Positions 22,489 through 30,481 of a stretch of 44,668 nucleotides of DNA are shown one piece after another. The notes below the pieces were generated by a model. The model did not search any database. It had not been told where the DNA came from and saw only the letters and a list, made by a program, of their open reading frames with translations. The position numbers and the translations under genes were made by a program. This DNA comes from Cytobacillus depressus (lineage in GTDB: Bacteria > Bacillota > Bacilli > Bacillales > Cytobacillaceae), in assembly GCF_008923245.1 (NCBI RefSeq), contig NZ_WBOS01000025.1:1-44668 (forward strand), read 5' to 3'. Position 1 is the stretch's first letter; every line of letters begins with the position of its first letter.

Positions 22489-22692
22489 ATGAAAAACAGA
22501 ATTCGCGAATTACGGAAATCAAAGAAGATTACGCAGGAGGAATTGTCTAAACAAGTTGGAGTCTCACGACAATCGATCAATGCAATTGAATCAGGAAAAT
22601 TCAATCCATCTATAGAGCTTGCCTACAACATTTCAAAAGCTTTCAACTGCACGATTGAAGAAGTGTTTATATTCGAAGAGGGGAGAATTTAA
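22489..22692 (+). CDS. Xre-family (YozG-like) helix-turn-helix regulator
   Basis: A 67-residue single-domain DNA-binding protein: NRIRELRKSKKITQEELSKQ, VGVSRQSINAIESGKFNPSI and a last helix (AYNISKAFNCTIEEVFIFEE). This is the short Cro/CI type that regulates an adjacent membrane-protein gene in many bacilli. GAAGGAGG precedes the ATG. It is two bases from the next gene. Palindromic GTAAAGTTTAC sites lie in its promoter. Confidence 0.9.
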   Translation: MKNRIRELRKSKKITQEELSKQVGVSRQSINAIESGKFNPSIELAYNISKAFNCTIEEVFIFEEGRI

Positions 22693-22694
22693 TT

Positions 22695-23162
22695 ATGGGG
22701 GTTTCTATCGGGGGTATTATTGGATTGTATGGGGGAATGATTTGTGGGATCCTTGGCTGGTGGTTCGGACGGAAAAAAGCTAGGGAAAACAGAGGTTTAG
22801 ATGAGCTATACTACCATATTTGGCAAAAGGCGAGATCCTATTCATGGTATGTGACATTAGGAGCGATTTATGTTTTCTTTTCGTTAATCGTGTTTGGGAT
22901 TGAATTAAGCTCTGCAATGGTTTTAGGTATCCTTCTTTTAGCGCACTTAGGGAGTTGGGGAATAATTGGGGCCATTTTGTCCATCAACATGTCCAGTACA
23001 GTTCCGTTGCAGCCTTCCCGTGTGAAGTTTGGCATTATCGCCATTGCTGCGTCTATTATTGTTTTTACGATTATCTCGATCATAACGAATAACTGGATGT
23101 TTTTATTATTAAGTATTCCACCTAATTTAATTGGACTTTTTACTGCACTTACACCACCATGA
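22695..23162 (+). CDS. Four-helix membrane protein paired with the Xre regulator
   Basis: A 155-residue protein with a glycine-rich first helix (GGIIGLYGGMICGILGWWFG), a charged loop (RKKARENRGLDELYYHIWQK) and three to four further helices (VTLGAIYVFFSLIVFGIELS; ILLLAHLGSWGIIGAILSI; IIAIAASIIVFTIISII). Translation starts at ATG 22695, two bases after the regulator stop, so the two are translationally coupled. Function unknown. Confidence 0.75.
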   Translation: MGVSIGGIIGLYGGMICGILGWWFGRKKARENRGLDELYYHIWQKARSYSWYVTLGAIYVFFSLIVFGIELSSAMVLGILLLAHLGSWGIIGAILSINMSSTVPLQPSRVKFGIIAIAASIIVFTIISIITNNWMFLLLSIPPNLIGLFTALTPP

Positions 23163-23254
23163 TGCTGGTAGGAATTCATGAGCACTAAACAAAGTCCATT
23201 GCTTTTTACTACAAAAAGTAAACAATTTTTAAAAATGAGAAGGGAGAAGACGAT

Positions 23255-24067
23255 ATGAAAAAAACGCAAAATCATCTACAACTACCAAATGTCGTGTCAC
23301 GAGACGAATGGCTTGTGGCTCGTAAGGAACTGCTGGCCAAAGAGAAGGAATTCACTAGGGCACGGGATTCGCTGAATGCCGAGCGCCGTCGACTCCCAAT
23401 GGTAGAGATTAATAAGGACTATGTCTTAGATGGTCCGCATGGTAAGACCAATCTACTTGATCTGTTTGAAGGACGTCCTCAACTTATCGTGCATCACTTC
23501 ATGTTCGATCCTGATTGGGAAGCAGGTTGTCCGGCTTGCTCGCTTGCTGCAGACAACATCGGCCATCTCACCCACCTCCATGCACGAAACACATCACTGG
23601 CTCTGATATCCCGTGCTCCATTTCCCAAGCTCCAACGCTACAAGGAACGTATGGGTTGGAATATTCCTTGGTGCTCCTCCTTCGAGAGCGACTTTAACTA
23701 TGACTTTCATGCTACGCTGGACGAATCCGTCGCTCCGATCGAATACAACTACTTGACCAAGGACGAGCTTGTTCAGAAGGGCGTACCCCTTGATTCCGGA
23801 CAGTCAATGGAAGTCCCTGGTGTGAGTGCCTTTCTTCGTGATGGTGAAAGAATTTTTCACACGTATACGACTTATGCCCGTGGAACTGACCTACTAATTG
23901 GCATGTTCAACTACCTCGATTTAACAGCACTTGGCAGGCAGGAGGACTGGGAACAGCCACCTGGACGCAGTGACGGCAACGGTAAGACATGGCTCCGTCG
24001 TCATGACGAATATGAACACTCTTTTGAATCGGATTCTTGTTGCCATTCAAAAAAGAGCGATTTGTAA
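23255..24067 (+). CDS. DUF899 thioredoxin-like protein
   Basis: A 270-residue cytosolic protein of the DUF899 family: PNVVSRDEWLVARKELLAKE near the N-terminus, RRRLPMVEINKDYVLDGPHG, then the thioredoxin-like core FMFDPDWEAGCPACSLAADN with C92-x-x-C95, and PWCSSFESDFNYDF and the final TWLRRHDEYEHSF. It ends in a His/Cys/Lys tail (CCHSKKS). Codon use is clearly more GC-rich than in its neighbours (many C-ending codons), which suggests recent transfer. AGAAGGGAG precedes the ATG. Function unproven; a redox role is assumed from the fold. Confidence 0.87.
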   Translation: MKKTQNHLQLPNVVSRDEWLVARKELLAKEKEFTRARDSLNAERRRLPMVEINKDYVLDGPHGKTNLLDLFEGRPQLIVHHFMFDPDWEAGCPACSLAADNIGHLTHLHARNTSLALISRAPFPKLQRYKERMGWNIPWCSSFESDFNYDFHATLDESVAPIEYNYLTKDELVQKGVPLDSGQSMEVPGVSAFLRDGERIFHTYTTYARGTDLLIGMFNYLDLTALGRQEDWEQPPGRSDGNGKTWLRRHDEYEHSFESDSCCHSKKSDL

Positions 24068-24100
24068 TCAATGTAGTTCATCTAAATATTAGTTAACAGA

Positions 24101-24175
24101 TGTTTAAGAGACGGGCGCTTTTCTGAAATAAGGAAAGCGTCTTTCTTCATGAAAAGGGCCAAATTCTGGAATAAG
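24101..24175 (+). repeat. B+C nested palindromic repeat
   Basis: AGAGACGGGCGCTTTTC, TGAAATAAG, GAAAGCGTC, TTTCTTCATGAAAA, GGGCCAAATTCTGGAATAAG. Confidence 0.75.
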
Positions 24176-24194
24176 GTGCTTGCTCAAATCACGG

Positions 24195-24245
24195 GATTTT
24201 GAAATAATTGTTATTAAGGTATAGAGCAGAATAGTTTAATAAAAT
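24195..24245 (+). repeat. Short repeat shared with 31763-31825
   Basis: GATTTTGAAATAATTG, GGTATAGAGCAGAATAGTTT, AATAAA; the 31763 copy has GGAATTTTGAAATAATTGAT and GGATGGAGTTTAATAAAG. Both follow a B+C repeat ending in a GGGCCAAATT right arm. Confidence 0.5.
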
Positions 24246-24296
24246 AACTGCTATTTTATGGTGTAACTAAGGGTGTTTAGGGGGATGAATTAATAA

Positions 24297-24737
24297 ATGA
24301 ATAAGACTCTTAGGACAAAATTTATGAAATATTTAGCCTTTTTATTAATTGGCAGTATTGTTGCCGGGGTCTCATATCTTATAGTTTACAAAGTTTCATT
24401 TTTACCAAAAGGATATGATATTGTTGCATTGCAAAAAGATAGTATATCGCTAAAATCATTCAATGTGTTAGGGATTGAAAAAACTATTACAACCGTATCC
24501 TTTTCAGAAAAGGACACTTGGAAAATTGATGCCATAAATTATGAAGTAAATAGACAAAAAGAATTTTTATGGCTGTTGTTTTTATTGGTGACTTTATCCA
24601 TAATTTTGTTTGTTTATAAGGTTCGTAACGGATTGAAATTGTGGCAAGCAATAATTGAGAGTAAAATTATTTTTGCTGCCTTGCCTTTATACATTATTAT
24701 TACCACATTGAATAGAATACGGGATCTAATTTACTGA
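24297..24737 (+). CDS. Hypothetical membrane protein, three helices
   Basis: A 146-residue protein: basic N-terminus, helix 1 (YLAFLLIGSIVAGVSYLIVY), an outside-type segment of about 60 residues (KDSISLKSFNVLGIEKTITT), helix 2 (FLWLLFLLVTLSIILFVYKV) and helix 3 (IIFAALPLYIIITTL). No family recognised. The nearest upstream G-rich signal is GGGGGATG, which puts the ribosome binding site about 12 bases away. Confidence 0.6.
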   Translation: MNKTLRTKFMKYLAFLLIGSIVAGVSYLIVYKVSFLPKGYDIVALQKDSISLKSFNVLGIEKTITTVSFSEKDTWKIDAINYEVNRQKEFLWLLFLLVTLSIILFVYKVRNGLKLWQAIIESKIIFAALPLYIIITTLNRIRDLIY

Positions 24738-24742
24738 GTTTT

Positions 24743-24770
24743 TCTTTAACAGCAGCGTTAGTTGAACAAG
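24743..24770 (+). repeat. A-family repeat, degenerate
   Basis: TTTAACAGCAGCGTTAGTTG, AACAAG: arms TAAC and GTTA remain. Confidence 0.45.
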
Positions 24771-24805
24771 AATTAAGTAGTTTAGGATTGAGGAAATATT
24801 TAAGT

Positions 24806-24875
24806 TTCCATTAAAGGGCGCAATTCTGCAGCAAGAATTACGCTCTTTCTTTATGTTAAGGGCCAGGCATTTGAA
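24806..24875 (+). repeat. B-variant + C repeat
   Basis: TTCCATTAAAGGGCG, hairpin GCAATTCTGCAGCAAGAATTACGC, CTCTTTCTTTATGTTAA, GGGCCAGGCATTTGAAG. Confidence 0.7.
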
Positions 24876-24901
24876 GTTCTGTTTTTAATGTAGGAGTTCC
24901 T

Positions 24902-24962
24902 CTTAAACCAACAGGTACTTATTTTCAATAAGCCGATTCATTTTTGAAATCGGGTTTTTTGT
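24902..24962 (+). terminator. A-like segment followed by a terminator
   Basis: CTTAAACCAACAGGTACTTA, TTTTCAATAAG is a diverged A repeat. CCGATTC, ATTTTT, GAAATCGG and six T form the terminator (24932-24962). Confidence 0.65.
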
Positions 24963-25013
24963 TTTTTAAAAATAAATAGCGTCATAACTTAAAAGTTAGG
25001 GTATGGGTGCGAT

Positions 25014-25041
25014 ATTCCACAATCGGGCCAGATTGTGGAAT
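25014..25041. repeat. C-family repeat, perfect palindrome
   Basis: ATTCCACAATC, GGGCCA, GATTGTGGAAT: an 11-bp perfect stem. The two G changes relative to ATTCAACAATC and GATTGTTGAAT are matched in both arms, i.e. compensatory. Confidence 0.88.
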
Positions 25042-25132
25042 AACATTTTTAATTGTTTCGTGAAAATGCAAAAGGCAGTATAATAAGAGGTTCCAATTAA
25101 AAAGGAACCGCGATTGGCGATTCCCAAGATTA

Positions 25133-26338
25133 TTATTTATTTGCTGTATTTATGGTACTAAGTGAATTGTTAAGTGCTGTTTTACACTTGTTTATATCAG
25201 GATTCGATGAACGAACTGAAGCTAATACAACATCAATTGTTCCATCAATTTTCGTCCATGTAGCACCATCGATTTTTCGAAGCTTAGGTTCCTGTGTATC
25301 CCACTGATATTCCAAATTATCAGCACCTTTTTTTGATGATGCAAAGTCGTTTTTATTTACAGCGTTTAGAATGTCATTTTCAATTTTAACAAAATCGTCT
25401 AATTGACCTGCTAATGTAGCTTGCTCTCCAGCACCTTGCGATGCAATATTATTACTGCGCCAGATATATCCACTTATACTAACAACTAAGAAAATTCCAA
25501 GTACAACAATCGTTTGTGTTAGCACATGTTTCTTATTTGCATTACTTTGGTTTGTTTCTGCTATATCGCTTTTAGCATTTATATCAATTTTCGAGCTGGA
25601 AAGGAAAACGATGATCGCTAAAATTGCGATAAGAAAAATCATACTCGTAACGGTTGTCCCAAGTCCTAATCCGCCATTTGCTTTTGGTTGAGATAGGTAA
25701 TCTCCAAGCGAAGCTCCAAGCGGACGAGTTAAAATATAAGCAATCCAGAAAGCTAATACTCCGTCAAGTTGTAAAAATTTGTAAGCTAAAAACACAAGAG
25801 CAATAATAATAACAACGCCTATTCCTGTGTTAAGATAACCAAAACCGAGTTGTTCAGAATATAAATCGCCGACCGCCGTTCCAAGTGCAAAGGTGAAAAG
25901 GATCGTAAGCCAGTAGAAAACTTCTCTTTTTGTATTAAAAATCGAGTGGATCGATAGTGTTTTTTCACTAAGATACCAAAATATAAAAGTCAGTCCTAGT
26001 AGCACCGAGAAAATAGCTGTACTAAGCTCAAGTGGTACGCTCATATTATCTGTCAAATTGTCCGTTACGAGTGTTCCAAATACGCTTATAAGAACAACTG
26101 TTACCCAGTAAATGACTGGAACATATTTGTTTGCTTTAAATTGAAAAAGCAACGCAATAAAAAACGCAACTCCCATAATAATGGTAGTAAAAGTTAAACC
26201 AAGTCCAATGTTGAAATTGATGAAGTCAGCAAATGTTTCACCAACAGTTGTACACAAAACTTTGATTATCCAAAAGAAAATCGTCACTTGTGGCACTTTG
26301 TTAAGAAAAATTTCCATTTTATTTTGATTTTCTTGCAT
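25133..26338 (-). CDS. COG4705-type integral membrane protein
   Basis: A 401-residue protein with about nine helices in repeating units that each carry a G-x3-D motif: GETFADFI, GTLVTDNL, GTAVGDLY and GASLGDYL at about 90-residue or shorter spacing, ending near residue 250. These repeated acidic helices are the hallmark of the COG4705 membrane-anchored family, of which little is known. A tenth helix (VVLGIFLVVSISGYIW) leads to a C-terminal extracytoplasmic domain of about 110 residues (VKIENDILNAVNKNDF; WTKIDGTIDVVLASVR) not found in all members. AAAGGAAA precedes the ATG. No partner gene. Confidence 0.8.
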   Translation of the reverse strand: MQENQNKMEIFLNKVPQVTIFFWIIKVLCTTVGETFADFINFNIGLGLTFTTIIMGVAFFIALLFQFKANKYVPVIYWVTVVLISVFGTLVTDNLTDNMSVPLELSTAIFSVLLGLTFIFWYLSEKTLSIHSIFNTKREVFYWLTILFTFALGTAVGDLYSEQLGFGYLNTGIGVVIIIALVFLAYKFLQLDGVLAFWIAYILTRPLGASLGDYLSQPKANGGLGLGTTVTSMIFLIAILAIIVFLSSSKIDINAKSDIAETNQSNANKKHVLTQTIVVLGIFLVVSISGYIWRSNNIASQGAGEQATLAGQLDDFVKIENDILNAVNKNDFASSKKGADNLEYQWDTQEPKLRKIDGATWTKIDGTIDVVLASVRSSNPDINKCKTALNNSLSTINTANK

Positions 26339-26528
26339 ATATATAATTTCCTTTCTTTAAAGATTTTTCCCACAACTTAATTTTATTGCTCACTCTCTAG
26401 ATAAGGATACCCATCCAAATCCAAGTTTATTATTAAGGAACTCCGCGTTGTTTCTTCCCACAGTGGTTTCTATATTATTGATGGTTCTAAAATATATTGT
26501 AAATTGTGAAGTATCATTTTGAAATTTG

Positions 26529-26560
26529 GGTATTTATCTTTAGCTAACGGTGCAGGTTAG
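26529..26560 (+). repeat. A-family repeat
   Basis: TTTAGCTAACGGTGCAGGTT, AGTGAAAGAAG: arms CTAAC and GTTAG pair perfectly. Confidence 0.7.
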
Positions 26561-26656
26561 TGAAAGAAGTCAGCAGTGCTCAATGTGAAAAAGTGTTAAT
26601 TGTAGGTGGGTGAATGGAAAATCTTAATCATTAACATTAAAGGTGCTTTAGATATA

Positions 26657-26758
26657 ATGGTAAAAAGATTAAAAAAAGTGAAATACACTGTTAATGAGAC
26701 GGATTTATGGAATGATTTTGGAATAGTAGAAGAGGAATTTTTGTATGTTATCTATTAA
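26657..26758 (+). CDS. Possible small protein, 33 residues
   Basis: MVKRLKKVKYTVNETDLWND and FGIVEEEFLYVIY with AAAGGTG about ten bases upstream. Basic start and acidic end; no homology known. It is the only coding-looking frame between the COG4705 and GGT genes and could be a gene fragment. Confidence 0.3.
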   Translation: MVKRLKKVKYTVNETDLWNDFGIVEEEFLYVIY

Positions 26759-26878
26759 GGTTTAGCTTCGTTATTTTTATCCAACTTTATTACATTAACC
26801 GTTTGGAATAAATCCCCACCGTTCTGAAGAATGTTTAAAATGTTTAAAAAAAATTGTTGATGTTTGTAGAACAAGAAG

Positions 26879-26917
26879 TTAAAGGGTGGTACATATATAG
26901 CGTGGACCACCCTTAAT
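26879..26917. terminator. Terminator-type hairpin between the GGT and COG4705 genes
   Basis: AAGGGTGGT and ACCACCCTT, nine bases, around a 20-base loop, with TAATATTTT on the plus side. Confidence 0.5.
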
Positions 26918-26984
26918 ATTTTAGTCTTGATAATTAAAAAAGTTTAACTGCTTAGAATTGAATGATCAAAAATATATCTGTATT

Positions 26985-28895
26985 TTAATACCCTATGGCC
27001 ATGCCATCACCACGTGGATCGGCGCCTCCAAATTTCACAGAGGTATCAGGATCAATCAAAATCGCTCCGGACATACCCATTGTCGTTGAGAAATCTTCAC
27101 TTTCTATGGCTATATCATGTCCACGCTTCTTTAATTCGTCAACGACCTGTTTTGGAATACGAGGTTCGAGTTTAAGTTGATTTGAGGGATTACCCCATGT
27201 GCGTCCATATACCCATCTTGGTGCATCAATGGCATTTTGGACACCAAAACCGTAATCTACAATACGAGTAACTAAAGCCGTTTGGGTTTGGGGCTGTCCT
27301 TCTCCTCCTTGAGTACCATAAAGTAGGTATGGTTTGTCGTTCTTAAATAACATAGCCGGATTTAATGTACTAAACGTTCTCTTTCTAGGCTCTAAATGAT
27401 TGACCTCGTTAGGGTTCAATGAGAAATAGCTGCCTCGATTTTGAAGAAGGATTCCCGTACCTTTAGGAACAATAGCAGAGCCCCAATCAAAATAAATACT
27501 TTGATTAACTGAAACCGAATTACCGTATTTATCTGTCACACCAAACCAAACAGTATCCTTCTTAGGGTCAAGAGGTTTGACGTAATCTGCCGCTTTTGCC
27601 ATATCAATACGGTTAGCCTGATCTTGACCATGCTTTTTGGATAGTAGGTAATCAAGCGGGATATTCACAAACTTCGGGTCGGTAAGCCACTTATCTCGAT
27701 CAGCAAATGATTGTTTGATGGCTTCTGTCATAAGATGATAGTAGTCAGCAGACCCTTCTTTGATTGTGGATAGATCATAATTGTTCAAGATATTTAAGAT
27801 TTCGAGTGAAGCCATCCCTTGGCTATTAGGCGGAAAATTGTATGCTTTAAAATCTCGATATTCAACGGAAATAGGCTCTACCCAATCTGCCGTATGCTGT
27901 TTAAAGTCATTGAGGGTTAATAAGCCGCCATTCGCCTGTACATCATCTACAATTTTCTTCGCGATAATTCCATTATAGAAAGCGTCGGCCCCTTGCGTTT
28001 GAATGATCTTTAATGAATTCGCTAAATCTTTCTGTTTTAGGATTTCTCCGGCTTTATAAGGTGACCCATCAGGTTTTAAGAATGTTTTTCTAAATCCTTC
28101 AAAACGTTGTAAGTTATGTTGTTCTTGGTCCAGTGTATTTTTTTCCTTTGTAATGTTTACCTTTGTATAAGATTCCAGGTTCGGTGATACCGGAAAGCCG
28201 TCTTCGGCATATCGAATAGCGGGTTCAATAAGCTTACCCCATGGCAAGTTATTACCCATTTCTTTTTGGGCGTATTTATATGCTTCTCCCCAGCCTGAAA
28301 CAGCACCTGGAACGGTATTGGCGCTTAAATAGCCGCGTACTGGGATTCGATCGTACCCTTTACTTTTATAAAAATCGATCGTTGCTTTCTCACCGGAACG
28401 CCCACTTGCATTTAAGGCTTTTAGCTGCTTGGTTTTCGCATTATAAATGAGCCAAAAGTTGTCTGCGCCTATCGTATTCATATCAGGATAAACAACTGCC
28501 AGTGTAGATGCCGCAGCAATCGCTGCATCGATCGCATTACCGCCATCTTTAAGAACTTGTAAAGCTGCTTGTGACGCAAGATAATGGGGGGCTGTTACCA
28601 TACCATTTTTCGACATTACCGTTGGACGGGTTGTTTGTGCTTTAGCATTGGTTTTATTATTCCTAATTTTTGAAGTTTCAGGAACATCAGCTGAACTGGA
28701 ATATGAATGATTGTCCTCTCTATTTTTATCTAAGTTATACCCTATTTTTAAAGTTTCAGGAACATCAGTTGAACTAGAATGTAAATCAATGTTCTTCATA
28801 TTTTTATCTATGTTATTATGATTACTATTTGTGGCACATGCAGATAGCATAAACATTAGAGAAAGTATTCCTATCAATACTTTGTTACTTGTCAT
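26985..28895 (-). CDS. ggt: Gamma-glutamyltransferase family lipoprotein
   Basis: A 636-residue exported Ntn-hydrolase. The signal peptide KVLIGILSLMFMLSAC puts the lipid anchor on Cys20. A low-complexity spacer contains two copies of SSS(T/A)DVPET(L/S)KI (about 40-51 and 66-77). The large subunit begins near MVTAPHYLASQAALQVLKDG and GGNAIDAAIAAAS. The autocleavage site is D447-T448 (KKDTVWFGVTD), Thr448 becoming the N-terminal nucleophile of the small subunit, followed by YGTQGGEGQPQTQT, the oxyanion and substrate loop. It transfers or hydrolyses gamma-glutamyl groups, or may be a cephalosporin acylase-like relative. The frame extends to 28973; AAGGAGG marks ATG 28895. Confidence 0.9.
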   Translation of the reverse strand: MTSNKVLIGILSLMFMLSACATNSNHNNIDKNMKNIDLHSSSTDVPETLKIGYNLDKNREDNHSYSSSADVPETSKIRNNKTNAKAQTTRPTVMSKNGMVTAPHYLASQAALQVLKDGGNAIDAAIAAASTLAVVYPDMNTIGADNFWLIYNAKTKQLKALNASGRSGEKATIDFYKSKGYDRIPVRGYLSANTVPGAVSGWGEAYKYAQKEMGNNLPWGKLIEPAIRYAEDGFPVSPNLESYTKVNITKEKNTLDQEQHNLQRFEGFRKTFLKPDGSPYKAGEILKQKDLANSLKIIQTQGADAFYNGIIAKKIVDDVQANGGLLTLNDFKQHTADWVEPISVEYRDFKAYNFPPNSQGMASLEILNILNNYDLSTIKEGSADYYHLMTEAIKQSFADRDKWLTDPKFVNIPLDYLLSKKHGQDQANRIDMAKAADYVKPLDPKKDTVWFGVTDKYGNSVSVNQSIYFDWGSAIVPKGTGILLQNRGSYFSLNPNEVNHLEPRKRTFSTLNPAMLFKNDKPYLLYGTQGGEGQPQTQTALVTRIVDYGFGVQNAIDAPRWVYGRTWGNPSNQLKLEPRIPKQVVDELKKRGHDIAIESEDFSTTMGMSGAILIDPDTSVKFGGADPRGDGMAIGY

Positions 28896-29210
28896 TATTA
28901 TCCTCCTTAAAATTCTGATGAATCGATTTTGTAATTGCATACCCATTATGGGTGTATCATTATTGAATAGCATAAGCTAAAACTTTGATATTATGAGTTC
29001 TATAAATTATTGGAAATATCATGTTTCTGGCATTTAACTAATGTATGTTAAGGCAGTATGTTTACTAATATTTTTGAATAACTTTTCAAAAATAAATTGT
29101 ATGAATTCTAATATTTATACACATTTTGTGCTTATTGAACAAACGATCCATATTGTTGCATAAGGAATTATTTTCGCTAGGGAAAAATGATAAGATAATA
29201 AAAAAGATAA

Positions 29211-29360
29211 ATGAGGTTAGAGAAAGTTGAAGAAGAAACTTTGGATTTCCATTTAAGTTTGACCGCAGTAACCACAGGGAAGCGGTTCCTGCAGTTTTTT
29301 CCGGCTGCTCAGATTGTCGACAAAAGGGTTCAGAATGAGACCATTGTGGCTTTGAAATAA
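29211..29360 (+). CDS. Possible small soluble protein, 49 residues
   Basis: ATG 29211 reads MRLEKVEEETLDFHLSLTAV, TTGKRFLQFFPAAQIVDKRV and QNETIVALK to TAA, followed 30 bases later by a terminator. No good ribosome binding site is visible, so it may be the end of an older gene. The stretch 28896-29210 holds only AT-rich DNA, presumably the ggt promoter region. Confidence 0.35.
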   Translation: MRLEKVEEETLDFHLSLTAVTTGKRFLQFFPAAQIVDKRVQNETIVALK

Positions 29361-29389
29361 AATTGAACTGTTTATTAAATAGATGAACC

Positions 29390-29432
29390 GGAATTTCCTA
29401 TCATAATAAAGAAGGGATTTCGGTTTTTCTTG
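29390..29432 (+). terminator. Rho-independent terminator
   Basis: AACCGGAATTTCC, an ATCATAATAAAG loop, AAGGGATTTCGGTTTTTC. Confidence 0.75.
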
Positions 29433-29462
29433 TGGATTAAGAACCTGTTAAGTGAAAATTAA

Positions 29463-29506
29463 GTTATTCCATTTAAGGGCGCATTTCTTGAGCAAGAAAT
29501 GCGCCC
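29463..29506. repeat. B-variant hairpin, perfect
   Basis: GGGCGCATTTCTTG (29477-29490), AG, CAAGAAATGCGCCC (29493-29506): a 14-bp perfect stem preceded by GTTATTCCATTTAA. Confidence 0.8.
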
Positions 29507-29536
29507 TTATTAATGAATGGGGCCATTGTCTTGAGT
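29507..29536 (+). repeat. C right part
   Basis: TTATTAATGAATGGGGCCAT, TGTCTTGAGT: the right arm of the repeat, joined to the D repeat. Confidence 0.5.
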
Positions 29537-29640
29537 AAGAGGTTGCATAAAACTCTACTTTTTTATGCAGCTGCTAGGCTTCTTCAGAAGCTAAAAACGT
29601 TGATCCATCAACGATGTATAAAATCCTGCATAAACGATAA
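29537..29640. repeat. D repeat, copy 2
   Basis: AAGAGGTTGCATAAAACTC, TTTTTTATGCAGC, CGTTGATCCATCAACG, ATGTATAAAATCCTGCATAA. TGCATAAAA and TTTTATGCA pair, as do ATGCAG and CTGCAT. Compare 5461-5562. Confidence 0.6.
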
Positions 29641-29651
29641 AGAACGACCAA

Positions 29652-29688
29652 GAGCCAAACCATTGATAACACTAGGTTTGGCTCTTAG
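29652..29688. other. Perfect 12-bp hairpin
   Basis: AAGAGCCAAACC and GGTTTGGCTCTT around a 13-base loop, no T tract. It lies between the D repeat and the TetR gene's 3' end, and may terminate transcription weakly. Confidence 0.5.
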
Positions 29689-29745
29689 CAACTTCCAAAA
29701 ATCGGAATTTATGTTAACTAAAAGTGAATAATGTGTGCATAATAA

Positions 29746-30354
29746 TTAATCTTTCTTATTAGGTTCTTGTAATTGAAATAGCTCAATAATAACAGTTATT
29801 GCGTCCTGTATTTGAATTCGATTGTCAATAAAATGCTGCACATTAAATCCATTAAATAGAGCCATGCCTGCAGTTGCTAAGGTTCTGGCATCTAAGGGAC
29901 TTCCGACAATACCTTCATTTTTCATTTCTTGAATAAAATGTGTAAGGAATGTTCTCCATTCCTCCATTTGGAGAATAAGCATCTCTTTTATCTGTGGTAA
30001 TTCATTCGAAATCATACATCCTTGAAGAAGCATAGGTGAAGATCCCTTTTCGTTTGCTTCTTTTAACAAACGCTTTGAGTATTGTAAAAAATTATTAAAC
30101 AAATCTCGATCTTTTTTATTTAGAACTGCCTGCAGATCATCGAAGTAAAAATCAATACCTTCTTTTATCAACTTTAGAAAAAATTCCTCTTTGTTAGAAA
30201 AATGAGCATAAAAGCCCCCTTTAGAGTAACCAGCGTGTTTTACAATTTGATCAATGCTTGTCCCAAAATAGCCTTGTTTAGAAAATAGTTCAATTCCTGA
30301 TTGCATTAATTTGTGAATTGTATTTTTTGATTGTTTCTGATGATGATTTAACAT
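29746..30354 (-). CDS. TetR/AcrR-family transcriptional repressor
   Basis: A 202-residue protein with the TetR N-terminal domain: HKLMQSGIELFSKQGYFGTS, then the HTH IDQIVKHAGYSKGGFYAHF and SNKEEFF. The C-terminal domain is AcrR/TetR_C_6-like (MLLQGCMISNELPQIKEMLI; FLTHFIQEMKNEGIVG). A palindrome AAATACC-A-ACTAGT-C-GGTATTT lies 80 bases upstream, between this gene and the remnants on the other strand, and would be its operator. The regulated gene that normally stands divergent is now broken. Confidence 0.9.
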   Translation of the reverse strand: MLNHHQKQSKNTIHKLMQSGIELFSKQGYFGTSIDQIVKHAGYSKGGFYAHFSNKEEFFLKLIKEGIDFYFDDLQAVLNKKDRDLFNNFLQYSKRLLKEANEKGSSPMLLQGCMISNELPQIKEMLILQMEEWRTFLTHFIQEMKNEGIVGSPLDARTLATAGMALFNGFNVQHFIDNRIQIQDAITVIIELFQLQEPNKKD

Positions 30355-30432
30355 AGGAAAAAAACCCCTTTTTTAGAAAATGTTTATTTTTATATTGTTC
30401 AGAACTCATTACCAGTATATAATATGAATCAT

Positions 30433-30456
30433 TAAATACCAACTAGTCGGTATTTA
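30433..30456. promoter_or_regulatory. TetR operator in the divergent intergenic region
   Basis: AAATACC, A, ACTAGT, C, GGTATTT: a palindrome with 7-base outer arms and a self-complementary ACTAGT centre, typical of AcrR-type operators. Confidence 0.75.
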
Positions 30457-30481
30457 AAATTCTACTTATAAGGGAGTTGAT

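Noticed and set aside
28896..29210. Possible gene between ggt and the small ORF
   Set aside because: AT-rich with frequent stops in all frames; only promoter-like sequence is likely.
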